Origin: Caulobacter mirabilis
GTDB taxonomy: Bacteria; Pseudomonadota; Alphaproteobacteria; Caulobacterales; Caulobacteraceae
Length of the DNA: 64,000 nucleotides
NCBI RefSeq assembly: GCF_002749615.1
Contig: NZ_CP024201.1
Location: 2,418,001 to 2,482,000 of the forward strand
Reading direction: 5' to 3'
The notes below the pieces were generated by a model, which did no database searches, was not told where the DNA came from, and worked only from the letters and a program-made list of their open reading frames with translations. The number at the start of each line of letters is the position of its first letter. Position 1 is the stretch's first letter. Positions 1-8,399 of the stretch are shown in pieces. Both the position numbers and the translations under genes were made by a program.

Positions 1-44
1 GCCGTTCTGTCTTGATGGCGTTCTGAAGGAATTCTCAAGCGGAC

Positions 45-2792
45 ATGGGGGTGTTCGTCGTGGTCGGCAGCAGTGGATCCCGTCGGCGTCGCAGGCTCTG
101 GCGGTTCGCCGGGGCGGAGTTCGACGAGGCGAGCTGGACGCTGCGGGTCGACGGTCAGGCGGTGGCGCTGGAAGGCAAGCCGCTGGAGGTGCTGCACGAG
201 TTGCTGCTGCGGGCCGGCGAGGTGGTCGCCAAGGAGGAGATCCTCGACAGCGTCTGGGCCGGGGTGACGGTCGTCGAGGGCTCGCTGCCCACCGCGGTCT
301 CCAAACTGCGCAAGGCCCTGGGCGCGGGCCAGGACGACGTGATCGAGACCGTGCCCCGGATCGGCTACCGCCTGACCAGTCCGGTCAAGGTCGAGAGCAT
401 TGTCTCGCCCCTGACCCCGAGATTCTCCTTCGCGCCAGGCGACACGGTTCCCGGGCGCGGCCAATGGAGGCTCGATCGGCCCCTGGGCGACACCGGCGCC
501 GAGGACGTCTGGCTGGCCCGCCATATCAAGACCGGCGACCAGCGGGTGTTCAAGTTCGCCGACGCGCCCGACCGCCTGCGGGACCTGAAGCGCGAGGCCG
601 CGCTCTCGCGCCTGCTGTTCGCCGGACTGGGCCAGGCGGCGCCCTTGCCCGCCCTGCTGGAATGGAACTTCGACGCCTCGCCCTATTTCGTCGAATACGC
701 CCACGGCGGCCGCGATCTGCTGTCCTGGGCGGCCGAGGCCGGCGGGCTGGCCGCCATCCCCCTGCCCCAGCGCCTGGCGGTCGCCGCCCGCATCGCCCGC
801 GCGGTCGAGGCGGTCCACGGCATGGGGGTGCTGCACAAGGACCTGAAGCCGGCCAACATCCTGGTCCTGGGCGACGGCGATGAGGCGGCCGTGCGGCTGG
901 TCGACTTCGGCAGCGGCCGGCTGCTCGACGACACCGTGCTGGACAGTTTCGCCATCACCCATCCCGGCGCCCTGGAGGTCGAGCCGGGCCAGGCGGACGG
1001 TCGCTCCGGCACCGCCGCCTATCGCGCGCCGGAGCTGGTCGGCGACGCCCTGCCGACCCTCCGCAGCGACGTCTACGCCGTGGGATTGATCCTGTATCAG
1101 CTCGTCGTCGGCGACTTCGCCGCCAGCTTGGCGCCGGGCTGGGAGGCGGGCGTGGCCGATCCGCTGCTCCGCGAGGACGTCGCCGCGGCCTGCGCGGGGG
1201 CTCCGGAGAAGCGTCTCGGCGGCGCCGGGGAACTGGCCCAGCGCCTGGAGACCCTCGACGAACGCCGGCGGCGAGCGGCCGAGGACGACGAGCAGAAACG
1301 TTTCCTGGAGACCCAGCGGGCGCTCGAGGATCGTCGCCGGGCCCGCCGCCCGTGGGTCCGCGCCGCCGCCGCCAGCCTGGTCGCCGGGGTGTTGGCCGCC
1401 TCCGGCTTCGCCGCCTACGCCGTTCATCAGCGCGACCAGGCCCGATCCGCCCAGGCGCTGTCCGAAGCCAGCTATCGCTTCCTGGCCGAGGACGTGCTGG
1501 CGAGCGTCGACCCGGCGCGGGCCTCGTCGGCGGAAGAGACCTTGGTCCAGGCCATCTCCCGGACCGGCGGCGCCATCGAGCAGCGGTTCAGGGACCGGCC
1601 CGAGGTCGCGGCCTATCTCTATGGTTCGCTGGCCCGCGCCTTCGACCTCCGATCGGATTACGCCAACGCGACCCGCTACTACGAGGCCGCCGACCGCGCC
1701 TATGCCCGGGCCGGCGCCGCGGACAGCGCCGAGGCGCTCACCGTTCGCCTCCAGCACGCCGCGGCCTTGGCCCTCTCGACCCGGCCAGGCACTCTGAACC
1801 AGGCCAGGGCCGCAATCGCTTCGGCGGAAAAGACGCTTCAGGCGCGCCGGATCGACGAACCGGAAACCACGGTCTGGCTGGAATCGGCCAAGGGCGCGGC
1901 CGCGCTCGCCTCGGATGACGTCCCCGGTTCGAGGGCGCATTTCGAGCGGGCCTACAGGCTCGTCGAGACCCTTCCCCAGACCTTCACCGAGCGGCAGCGG
2001 ATCAATTTCGGCCAGCGCTACGCCTTCGCCCTGATCCGCCTGGGCGAAGGCAAGGCCGCCGAGGAGACCTTCGGCGCGCTGAGCGAGCGGATGGCGAAGC
2101 TGATGGGCCCCGATCACGCCGACACCCTGCTGCTGCGGCTGAACCTGGCCCAGGCCTACATGCTCCAGCAACGCAGCGCCGAGGCCGTCGCCCTGACCAG
2201 CGAACTGTTGCCCAAGATGGAGACCCGGCTGGGCCGCGATCATCGCCACACCCTGCTGCTGCTGGCCGTGCGGCAGCAATCGCTCGGCGTCCTGGGGCGC
2301 TACGCCGAAGCCGCCGCGGACGGCGAGCGGCTCTGGCGGGCGGCGGCGACCAAGGATGGCGCCTCGTCCTTCACGGCCGTGGCGGGGCGCGCCGACGTCG
2401 GCATCTCCCAGTGTCGCGCGGGCCAGTTGGACGACGGCATGGCCAACCTCAGGGCCTCGCTGACCGCGCTGCGGTCCGACCTCGCGGGACGGATGGCGCT
2501 GGACGACGGGATCGAGGCGGCGATCGCCGACTGCCTGATCCAGGCGCGGCGCTGGGACGAGGCGGCGGCGCTGCTGAAGGACATCGACCGGACCAAGGTG
2601 GCGCAGCTGGTCGGCGACCCGAACTGGGGCGCCCAGGTCGACCTGGCGCTGGCCGAGATCGCCCTGGGCAGAGCCGACCGGGCGCGGGCGAAGGCGCTGT
2701 TGGAGACCGCGCGCCCGGCCCTGTCCCAGAACAAGGACCCCTTCGTGAGACAGCGCGTCGCGGCGCTGTCCCAGGCGCTGGCCGCCGCCTAG
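45..2792 (+). CDS. Winged-helix / Ser-Thr kinase-like / TPR membrane fusion protein
   Basis: The 915-residue protein has three parts. Residues about 20-115 form an OmpR/CadC-type winged-helix DNA-binding domain ending in the usual IGYRL strand. Residues about 145-400 look like a eukaryotic-type protein kinase, with a lysine in VFKF, a catalytic loop HKDLKPANIL, a DFG and an APE motif. The usual HRD arginine is lysine here. A single hydrophobic span lies near residues 437-459, followed by a TPR-like helical region to the C-terminus. By topology the DNA-binding and kinase parts would be cytoplasmic and the TPR part periplasmic (inference). It ends in a 4-bp convergent overlap with the antiporter gene. 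The ATG start has GAAGGAA about 12 bases upstream. The target and ligand are unknown. Confidence 0.8.
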   Translation: MGVFVVVGSSGSRRRRRLWRFAGAEFDEASWTLRVDGQAVALEGKPLEVLHELLLRAGEVVAKEEILDSVWAGVTVVEGSLPTAVSKLRKALGAGQDDVIETVPRIGYRLTSPVKVESIVSPLTPRFSFAPGDTVPGRGQWRLDRPLGDTGAEDVWLARHIKTGDQRVFKFADAPDRLRDLKREAALSRLLFAGLGQAAPLPALLEWNFDASPYFVEYAHGGRDLLSWAAEAGGLAAIPLPQRLAVAARIARAVEAVHGMGVLHKDLKPANILVLGDGDEAAVRLVDFGSGRLLDDTVLDSFAITHPGALEVEPGQADGRSGTAAYRAPELVGDALPTLRSDVYAVGLILYQLVVGDFAASLAPGWEAGVADPLLREDVAAACAGAPEKRLGGAGELAQRLETLDERRRRAAEDDEQKRFLETQRALEDRRRARRPWVRAAAASLVAGVLAASGFAAYAVHQRDQARSAQALSEASYRFLAEDVLASVDPARASSAEETLVQAISRTGGAIEQRFRDRPEVAAYLYGSLARAFDLRSDYANATRYYEAADRAYARAGAADSAEALTVRLQHAAALALSTRPGTLNQARAAIASAEKTLQARRIDEPETTVWLESAKGAAALASDDVPGSRAHFERAYRLVETLPQTFTERQRINFGQRYAFALIRLGEGKAAEETFGALSERMAKLMGPDHADTLLLRLNLAQAYMLQQRSAEAVALTSELLPKMETRLGRDHRHTLLLLAVRQQSLGVLGRYAEAAADGERLWRAAATKDGASSFTAVAGRADVGISQCRAGQLDDGMANLRASLTALRSDLAGRMALDDGIEAAIADCLIQARRWDEAAALLKDIDRTKVAQLVGDPNWGAQVDLALAEIALGRADRARAKALLETARPALSQNKDPFVRQRVAALSQALAAA

Positions 2793-3988
2793 GGAACGAA
2801 CAGCAGCAGGCCGTAGATCGCGAACAGCGCCAGGTGGACCAGCCCCTGGACCGGCGACGTCCGGTGCCCCAGGAAGGTCAGGGCGCTGATCGCCAGCGTG
2901 ATCGCCAGCAGGACCAAGTCGAGCCCGCCCAGGCCGAGGGTCACGGTCTTGCCGGTCAGCAGGCCGATGGTCAGCACCGCCGGCACCGTGAGCCCCACCG
3001 TTGAGACGAAGGCGCCGAGACAAAGGTTGATCGCGCGCTGCATCTCGTTGGCCAGGGCCGCCTTCACCGCCGTGATCGATTCCGGCGTGAACACGATGAT
3101 GGCGATCAGGACCCCGCCCACGGCCAGCGGCGCTCCGGCGCGCTGTACGCCCATGTCGATCAGGATCGCCATGTCGTGCGCCAGCAGCACGATGGGCAGG
3201 ATCAAGGCGATCAGGATGATCGACCGGAGCACGATGGCGCGCATGTCCAGGGCGATCTTCGGCGCATCGACGCCGTCCGGCTCGCCGCGCTCGACCGGTA
3301 CGGAGACCGGGATGGAGAGCGAGCCGAACTCCGGCTGGACGAAGAAGCGCCGATAGCCGCGCATCTGCATGGCCAGGAAGGCGGCGTAGAGGGCGATGGT
3401 CAGGACGGCGACGCCGACGGCCTGGACCGGCAGGAAGCCCCCGTTTCCGGGGCTGAGGACGTTGGGCAGCGCCAGGGCGACCCCGGCCAGCAGCACGATC
3501 ATCGACAGATAGGCGATCGCGCCCTGCGAATTGTACTCCTGCTCGCCGTAGCGCAGCCCGCCGACCACGAGGCACAGGCCCATCACCAGGTTCAGGATGA
3601 TCATCATGACGGCGAAGATCGAATCCCGCGCGATCGTCGCCGTCTCGCCCGGTCCGAGCAGGACGGCGGCGATCAGGATCACCTCGATCGAGACGATGGA
3701 CAGGGTCAGAATGAGCGTGCCGTAGGGCTCGCCCAGCGCGTGGGCCAGGTGGTCCGCCTCCTTCACCACCCCGAAGGCGGCGTAGAGGATGGTCGCGAAC
3801 AGCAGGACGAAGCAGGCGATCGCCGTCGGGGTCGCGATGGGGTCGGCGAGCCAGCCGCGGCCGACCGTCAGGAACAGGACCACGACGCCCCAGGCGGCCG
3901 CGAGGCGGACGGCGGTCCCGACCGGCATAAGGTCGCGAAGGGACGCCTTGGGCGGCGGCGTGGCGGAAGCGTAGGCGGGTGTGGACAC
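2789..3988 (-). CDS. chaA: ChaA-type calcium (sodium)/proton antiporter
   Basis: This 399-residue polytopic inner-membrane protein has about eleven hydrophobic spans. Two internally related acidic motifs, GEPYGTLILTLS followed by IEV and FTPESITAVKAA, are typical of the Ca2+/cation antiporter family and of ChaA specifically. The expected role is export of Ca2+ or Na+ in exchange for protons. The start is a GTG preceded by a strong GGAGGA about seven bases upstream, which decides the start. A cytoplasmic loop near residues 215-240 separates the two halves. It lies downstream of an isolated atpB on the same strand with an 87-bp gap, so co-transcription is possible. Ion specificity cannot be read from sequence. 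Confidence 0.85.
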   Translation of the reverse strand: MSTPAYASATPPPKASLRDLMPVGTAVRLAAAWGVVVLFLTVGRGWLADPIATPTAIACFVLLFATILYAAFGVVKEADHLAHALGEPYGTLILTLSIVSIEVILIAAVLLGPGETATIARDSIFAVMMIILNLVMGLCLVVGGLRYGEQEYNSQGAIAYLSMIVLLAGVALALPNVLSPGNGGFLPVQAVGVAVLTIALYAAFLAMQMRGYRRFFVQPEFGSLSIPVSVPVERGEPDGVDAPKIALDMRAIVLRSIILIALILPIVLLAHDMAILIDMGVQRAGAPLAVGGVLIAIIVFTPESITAVKAALANEMQRAINLCLGAFVSTVGLTVPAVLTIGLLTGKTVTLGLGGLDLVLLAITLAISALTFLGHRTSPVQGLVHLALFAIYGLLLFVP

Positions 3989-4075
3989 GATGATTCCTCC
4001 GACGGGGCCGTCCCCAGGGGAGCGATGAACGCCGGCGGCCGTCCGCCGGCGACGAAGATGAGGGGGCGGTCGGGG

Positions 4076-4873
4076 CTAGTGCCCCTCCCCCAGGTTGACG
4101 ACCTCGTTCAGGTAGAGCGTGGCGAGGATGGCGAAGACGAAGGCCTGCAGGAAGGCGACCACGAACTCCAGGGCGGTCGTGAACACCACCATGCCCATGG
4201 ACAGCCCGGCGACCGGCAGGGCGATCCATTGCACGAAGCCGACTCCGCCCAGCGCCGCCGCCCCCATCGTCACGACGAAGCCCGCGAAGATCTTCATCGC
4301 CACGTGACCGCCCAGCATGATGCCAAACAGGCGCAGCGCCAGCGTCAGCGGCCGCAGCAGGAAGGAGACGAACTCGATCAGGCCGACGAGCGGCCGGATC
4401 AGCAGGGGCGCGCCCGCCGGCCAGAACAGCAGGAAGAAGCGCAGGCCGTTGCGCGAGAACCCCACCGCCAGCACCAGCAGGATGGTGAGCCCGGCGTAGG
4501 TCCCGGTGACCGCCAGCTGTGAAGTGGCGGTGAAGGTCAGGAACATCCCGAGCATGTTCATGGCCAGGATGAGCATGAACAGGGTGAAGACGAACGGCAT
4601 GTAGCGCCGGCCTTCATGGCCGATGATCTGACCGGTCATGCTGTCGATCATGCCGAACAGCGCCTCGCCCGTCGTCTGCAGGCGGCCGGGCACGATCCTG
4701 GGCTTGGCGGTCGCCAGGTGCAGGAACAGCACCACCAGGCCGAAGGCGATGGTCATGGCGACATGCGAGTTGGTGAAGGCCAGCCGCTGCTCGCCGAGGA
4801 ACGGCAGGACCACCACGCCGAGGTCGAGACCCTCGATCGGCTTGATCTGGAACTGGTCGATCGGATTAGCCAC
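4076..4873 (-). CDS. atpB: F-type ATP synthase subunit a (isolated gene)
   Basis: The protein is about 265 residues from a GTG start, chosen because the N-terminus then begins ANPIDQFQIKPI as in alphaproteobacterial subunit a and because GAGGCG lies upstream; an ATG at 5014 would add 47 unlikely residues. Subunit a forms the proton half-channels beside the c-ring. The essential arginine is present in the LRLFG segment, and the C-terminal helix contains QAFVFAILATLYLNE. The usual RLFGNM reads RLFGIM here. No atpI, atpE or atpF lies next to it: neighbours are chaA downstream and a CoA-transferase-family gene upstream, with 250 bp lacking recognisable genes between. It may be a second copy or a displaced sole copy. 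Confidence 0.85.
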   Translation of the reverse strand: MANPIDQFQIKPIEGLDLGVVVLPFLGEQRLAFTNSHVAMTIAFGLVVLFLHLATAKPRIVPGRLQTTGEALFGMIDSMTGQIIGHEGRRYMPFVFTLFMLILAMNMLGMFLTFTATSQLAVTGTYAGLTILLVLAVGFSRNGLRFFLLFWPAGAPLLIRPLVGLIEFVSFLLRPLTLALRLFGIMLGGHVAMKIFAGFVVTMGAAALGGVGFVQWIALPVAGLSMGMVVFTTALEFVVAFLQAFVFAILATLYLNEVVNLGEGH

Positions 4874-5123
4874 GACGCGACGCCTCACACGGAGCGGCGC
4901 ATACGGCGGCGTTGGCGATGGCGTAGGGGCGCGGTTCGCAAACCGCTGCGAGCGTCGTGAGCACGGCGTGGCGTCCTGTTGGAACGCCGGGCCGTCCCGG
5001 ACTTCTGCTCGCAAGCGAGGGAGGACGTGGCCTCTCGGGGCGGGCGTTTAGCCGCTGAGGATCGTCATGTCCAGACCGGGCCGGCCGGGGGCGAACGCAG
5101 CCGACCCCGGCCGACCGAACGTC

Positions 5124-6251
5124 CTAGAGCGCGCCGGCGGCCCGCAGGGCCTCGACCTCGATCCGCGAGAAACCCCATTCGGTCAGGGCCTCGTCGTTGT
5201 GGGCGCCGATCTTCGGCGGAGGTCCCTGGATCGCGCCCGGGGTGACCGAGAACCGGGGCGCCGGGGCCGGCTGGACCACGCCTTCCAGGGTGACGAAGGT
5301 CTCGCGCTCGACGTTGTGCGGGTGCTTGGGCGCTTCCTCCAGCGTGAGGACCGGCGCGAAGCAGATGTCGGTGGCGTCCATGATCGCGCACCATTCCGCC
5401 TGGGTCTTCTGCTTCAGGACGTCGGCCAGCTTGGCGCGCAGCGACGGCCAGGAGGCGCGGTCCATCTGGTTCTGGAACTCGGGATCGGTGATCCCGGTCT
5501 TCTCCAGCAGCAGGGCGTAGAACTGGGGCTCGATCGAGCCGATCGAGATCCATTTGCCGTCGGCGCATTGGTAGGTGTCGTAGAAGTGGGCGCCGCCGTC
5601 GAGCATGTTCGCCCGCCGCTCGTCCTTCCAGATGCCCGCGCCCTTGAAGCCGTAGAACATGGCCATCAGCGAGGCCGCGCCGTCGCTCATGGCGCAGTCG
5701 ATGACCTGGCCCTGGCCGGTCTGGCGGGCGCTGATCACCGCGGCCAGCAGGCCGAAGGCCAGATAGAGGGCCCCGCCGCCGAAGTCGCCGACCAGGTTCA
5801 GCGGCGGGACCGGCTTCTCATCAGTGCCGATCGCATGCAGGGCGCCGGTGATGGCGATGTAGTTCATGTCATGGCCGGCCGCCTTGGCGTAGGGACCGAA
5901 CTGGCCCCAGCCGGTCATGCGGCCGTAGGCGAGCTTGGGATTGCGCTTCAGGACCACGTCCGGACCCAGCCCCAGCCGCTCCATGACGCCGGGGCGGAAG
6001 CCCTCGATCAGGCCGTCGGCGGTCTCCAGCAGCTTCAGCACCGCCTCGATCGCATCGGGCGACTTCAGGTCCAGGGCCACCGACCGGCGACCGCGGCTGG
6101 TGACGTCGGCCGGCGAGCTACGGCCGCCGCCCTTGCGGTCGATCCGCACGACGTCCGCGCCCAGGTCCGACAGCAGCATGCCGCAGAACGGTCCGGGGCC
6201 GATGCCCGCGAACTCGACGATCTTCAGACCTGAAAGCGGTCCCTTGCCCAT
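5124..6251 (-). CDS. CaiB/BaiF family CoA-transferase / alpha-methylacyl-CoA racemase-like
   Basis: The 375-residue protein opens with [20 protein letters not shown] and [12 protein letters not shown], the classic N-terminus of family III CoA transferases. The motif GHDMNY at about residues 126-131 carries the histidine used as a catalytic base in alpha-methylacyl-CoA racemase, which favours a racemase of 2-methyl-branched acyl-CoAs over a transferase. The length matches the racemase subgroup (about 360-380). The start ATG has GGAGGA upstream. It is monocistronic as far as seen and probably acts in branched-chain lipid or sterol side-chain degradation (inference). A plain CoA-transferase role is the alternative. 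Confidence 0.82.
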   Translation of the reverse strand: MGKGPLSGLKIVEFAGIGPGPFCGMLLSDLGADVVRIDRKGGGRSSPADVTSRGRRSVALDLKSPDAIEAVLKLLETADGLIEGFRPGVMERLGLGPDVVLKRNPKLAYGRMTGWGQFGPYAKAAGHDMNYIAITGALHAIGTDEKPVPPLNLVGDFGGGALYLAFGLLAAVISARQTGQGQVIDCAMSDGAASLMAMFYGFKGAGIWKDERRANMLDGGAHFYDTYQCADGKWISIGSIEPQFYALLLEKTGITDPEFQNQMDRASWPSLRAKLADVLKQKTQAEWCAIMDATDICFAPVLTLEEAPKHPHNVERETFVTLEGVVQPAPAPRFSVTPGAIQGPPPKIGAHNDEALTEWGFSRIEVEALRAAGAL

Positions 6252-6296
6252 GGAATGTCCTCCGTTTCCGGGAGGAGTAACGGCGCTGACGCATGG

Positions 6297-6587
6297 TCAC
6301 GCAAGCGGGCGGTCTTCGAGGCTGTGGAAGATGCGCGTGATGAGGACCTCATGCTCCGACACCACATAGCGGACGATGTAGGCGCCCTTCCCAAAGGGCA
6401 CGACGAGTTCTCGTAGCGGCCCAGTCAAGGGGCGGCCTCTGTCGGGCATTGTCTGAAGGCTATTCACGGCGTCGTAGAGTGTCGCCACGGCGCGTTCGGC
6501 GAGGCTATCGCTCCATTCCGAAAGAAAATCGCCCAGACGTTCGATATCCAGCCGCGCCGCGATCTGAAGTCGAACGCGGAAGCTCAC
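6297..6587 (-). CDS. RelE/ParE-family toxin
   Basis: This 96-residue protein has the ParE layout: an N-terminal helical hairpin (AARLDIERLGDFLSEW), a central PDRGRPL turn and C-terminal strands YIVRYVV and VLITRIFHSLEDR. Family members inhibit gyrase (ParE) or cleave mRNA on ribosomes (RelE), and the sequence alone does not decide between them. The start is a GTG overlapping the antitoxin stop as GTGA, so it is translationally coupled to the upstream antitoxin gene. Length is normal and there is no sign of decay. Confidence 0.8.
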   Translation of the reverse strand: MSFRVRLQIAARLDIERLGDFLSEWSDSLAERAVATLYDAVNSLQTMPDRGRPLTGPLRELVVPFGKGAYIVRYVVSEHEVLITRIFHSLEDRPLA

Positions 6588-6835
6588 CCGCGCTGCGCCC
6601 GCCGCTCGGCGATTCGCGTTCGAAGAAGATCAAAGGCCTCATCGACGGACAGGGACTCACCCGTACGCTCGTATTCGGCGGCGCGGCGAAGATCTTCCGC
6701 CCAGTCTTCTTCAAGACTTCGAGCGACGGCGCGACGCACATAGGCCTCCGGGGTTTCCCCGGCAGCCTCGGCCGCCGCCTTGAGTTGCTCGGCGGTCAAT
6801 TCGTCCAGCGGAATGGTCAGCGATCCGTCGGCCAT
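6584..6835 (-). CDS. ParD-like antitoxin
   Basis: The 83-residue protein begins with a short beta strand (SLTIPLDE) and two helices ending in YVRRAVARSLEED, a ribbon-helix-helix arrangement. An acidic, charged C-terminal half would wrap the toxin. It lies immediately upstream of the ParE-like gene with a 4-bp GTGA overlap, the usual antitoxin-first order. Autoregulation by the antitoxin-toxin complex is expected of the family but no clear operator is visible in the short gap to the hydroxylase gene. Confidence 0.75.
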   Translation of the reverse strand: MADGSLTIPLDELTAEQLKAAAEAAGETPEAYVRRAVARSLEEDWAEDLRRAAEYERTGESLSVDEAFDLLRTRIAERRAQRG

Positions 6836-6844
6836 GGCGGGAGC

Positions 6845-7441
6845 CTACTCCACAAACGTCGGATCAACCACCGACGGGGCGAACCCGGCCTCCGCGAACA
6901 CCCCCGCCAGCCAGCCATCCACGATGCAGTCGATCACCAGGTGCACGCGATGCTCGACGCCGCGGTTATCGACGCGGTGCGGACGGCGGGCGTCGAAGTA
7001 CCAGCACTCCCCCTCGCCCATCGGGACCGGCGCGCCGTCCAGGTAGAAGACCACCTCCGGGCTGGTGACGATCGGCACGTGCAGCCGCGCCAAGCCATCC
7101 TCGTAGCCGAGCGCGTGGTCGACATGCTCCCGGATGCTGGACCCGGCGTGCAGCCTCAGCAGACGGGCCGTCTCCAGCGGACATTCGAAGGTCCCCAGCA
7201 CCTGCGCGAGGTACGGCAGCCGGCCCAGCGTCGGGGTGTCGGCATAGGGCTCGCCGCCCGGCGGCGCGGGGAACAGCCAGCCGTCCCGCCCGCCCGTCGA
7301 TCGCAGGGCGACGCCGGACCACTCACCCTCGTAGTCGCGGGCGTTGTAGTGCGGGATCCAGTCGCCGTCGGCCAGGCTGCCGACCTCGGCCCGCATCCGG
7401 GCGACGTCAAAGCGGAACGGCAGCTTCAGGCGGCCCTGCAT
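6845..7441 (-). CDS. Aspartyl/asparaginyl beta-hydroxylase family dioxygenase
   Basis: The 198-residue protein fits the Asp/Asn/Pro hydroxylase fold of 2-oxoglutarate-Fe(II) dioxygenases. It contains the metal pair HVDHALGYED at about residues 105-114, a downstream RPHRVDN with the second histidine, and ARLLRLHAGSSI before the first motif. The C-terminal tail is typical of short bacterial members. Substrate is unknown; family members hydroxylate peptidyl Asp/Asn or Pro. The ATG start has GAGGGT upstream. It may be transcribed with the downstream ParDE-like pair, which starts 10 bp after its stop. Confidence 0.75.
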   Translation of the reverse strand: MQGRLKLPFRFDVARMRAEVGSLADGDWIPHYNARDYEGEWSGVALRSTGGRDGWLFPAPPGGEPYADTPTLGRLPYLAQVLGTFECPLETARLLRLHAGSSIREHVDHALGYEDGLARLHVPIVTSPEVVFYLDGAPVPMGEGECWYFDARRPHRVDNRGVEHRVHLVIDCIVDGWLAGVFAEAGFAPSVVDPTFVE

Positions 7442-7487
7442 CGAAACCCTCCCCGCGCTATGCGGGAAGCGTAACGCGGATATTCGT

Positions 7488-8255
7488 CTAGAGCGATTGG
7501 CCGTCGTCGATGGTGATCGTCGTGCCCGTGATGAAGTGGGCGCGTCGGCCAGCGAGCATCAGCAGCGCCTCGTCCAGCACGTCCTCGTCCATCAGGCGGC
7601 GACGCGGGAAGCCCTTGATCTGCTTCTGGCCGCCCTCGGTCCCGAACCAGTCGCTGTTGATCTCGGTCTCGATGTAGCCGGGGCAGATGGCGTTCACGGC
7701 GATGCGCGGACGCGCCCATTCCCGGGCCAGCCCCTTGGTCAGCGAGACGCAGGCGGCCTTGGACAGGCAGTAGACGGTCAGGCCGCCCAGCTGCTCGAAG
7801 GCGGCGATCGAGGCGATATTGATGATCCGCGCCTCGCCGCGCTCGGCGACGCCGCTGGCGATCATCCGCTTGGCCGCCTCGACGGCGCCGAAGTAGACGC
7901 CCTTGGTGTTGACCGCGATGGTCTGGTCGAAGGTCTCTTCGGTCATCTCCAGGGCCATGCCCTCGCCGCCGACGCCGGCGTTGTTGACCAGGATCGAGAT
8001 CGGGCCGAGCGCCGCCTCGACCTTGTCGAAGGCCGGGCCGATGGCGGAGACGTCGGACACGTCCAGCGGGATGGCGATCGCCCTGCCGCCCTTGGCTTCG
8101 ATGGCCGCGACCTCGTCGGCCAGCCGGTCCACGCGGCGCGCCATCAGGGCCACGGAAGCTCCGGCGTCGGAGAGGACATGCGCGAAACGACGGCCCAGCC
8201 CGCTCGAGGCGCCGGTCACGATGGCCGCCCGGCCCGCCAGTGGTTTGTCGCTCAT
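7488..8255 (-). CDS. Short-chain dehydrogenase/reductase
   Basis: This 255-residue classical SDR has the Rossmann motif TGASSGLGRRFA near the N-terminus, NNAG at mid-protein, the catalytic serine region IINIASIAAF, the YCLSK active site and PGYIETE after it. It is an NAD(P)-dependent oxidoreductase; the arginine-containing segment after the first helix suggests NADPH preference (inference). The ATG at 8255 is preferred over a TTG one codon upstream. It is divergent from popA with a 144-bp shared upstream region. The substrate is not identifiable. Confidence 0.82.
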   Translation of the reverse strand: MSDKPLAGRAAIVTGASSGLGRRFAHVLSDAGASVALMARRVDRLADEVAAIEAKGGRAIAIPLDVSDVSAIGPAFDKVEAALGPISILVNNAGVGGEGMALEMTEETFDQTIAVNTKGVYFGAVEAAKRMIASGVAERGEARIINIASIAAFEQLGGLTVYCLSKAACVSLTKGLAREWARPRIAVNAICPGYIETEINSDWFGTEGGQKQIKGFPRRRLMDEDVLDEALLMLAGRRAHFITGTTITIDDGQSL

Positions 8256-8399
8256 CAATCTATCCCCTGTCCTCGTCGTTGAGCATCGCCGTATCGCTAT
8301 CCCCTGCGACGGCCTCTGCTATGGTGCGCCATCGATTCCGACGCGCGGGTCTCACGAGCCGACCGCGTCAGCGGCGTCAAGGGCGGGAGTTCACGCGGG

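Noticed and set aside
3176..4522. Long plus-strand ORF antisense to chaA and atpB
   Set aside because: Arg/Gln/Asp/His-rich low-complexity product with no domain; a typical shadow frame opposite GC-rich genes.
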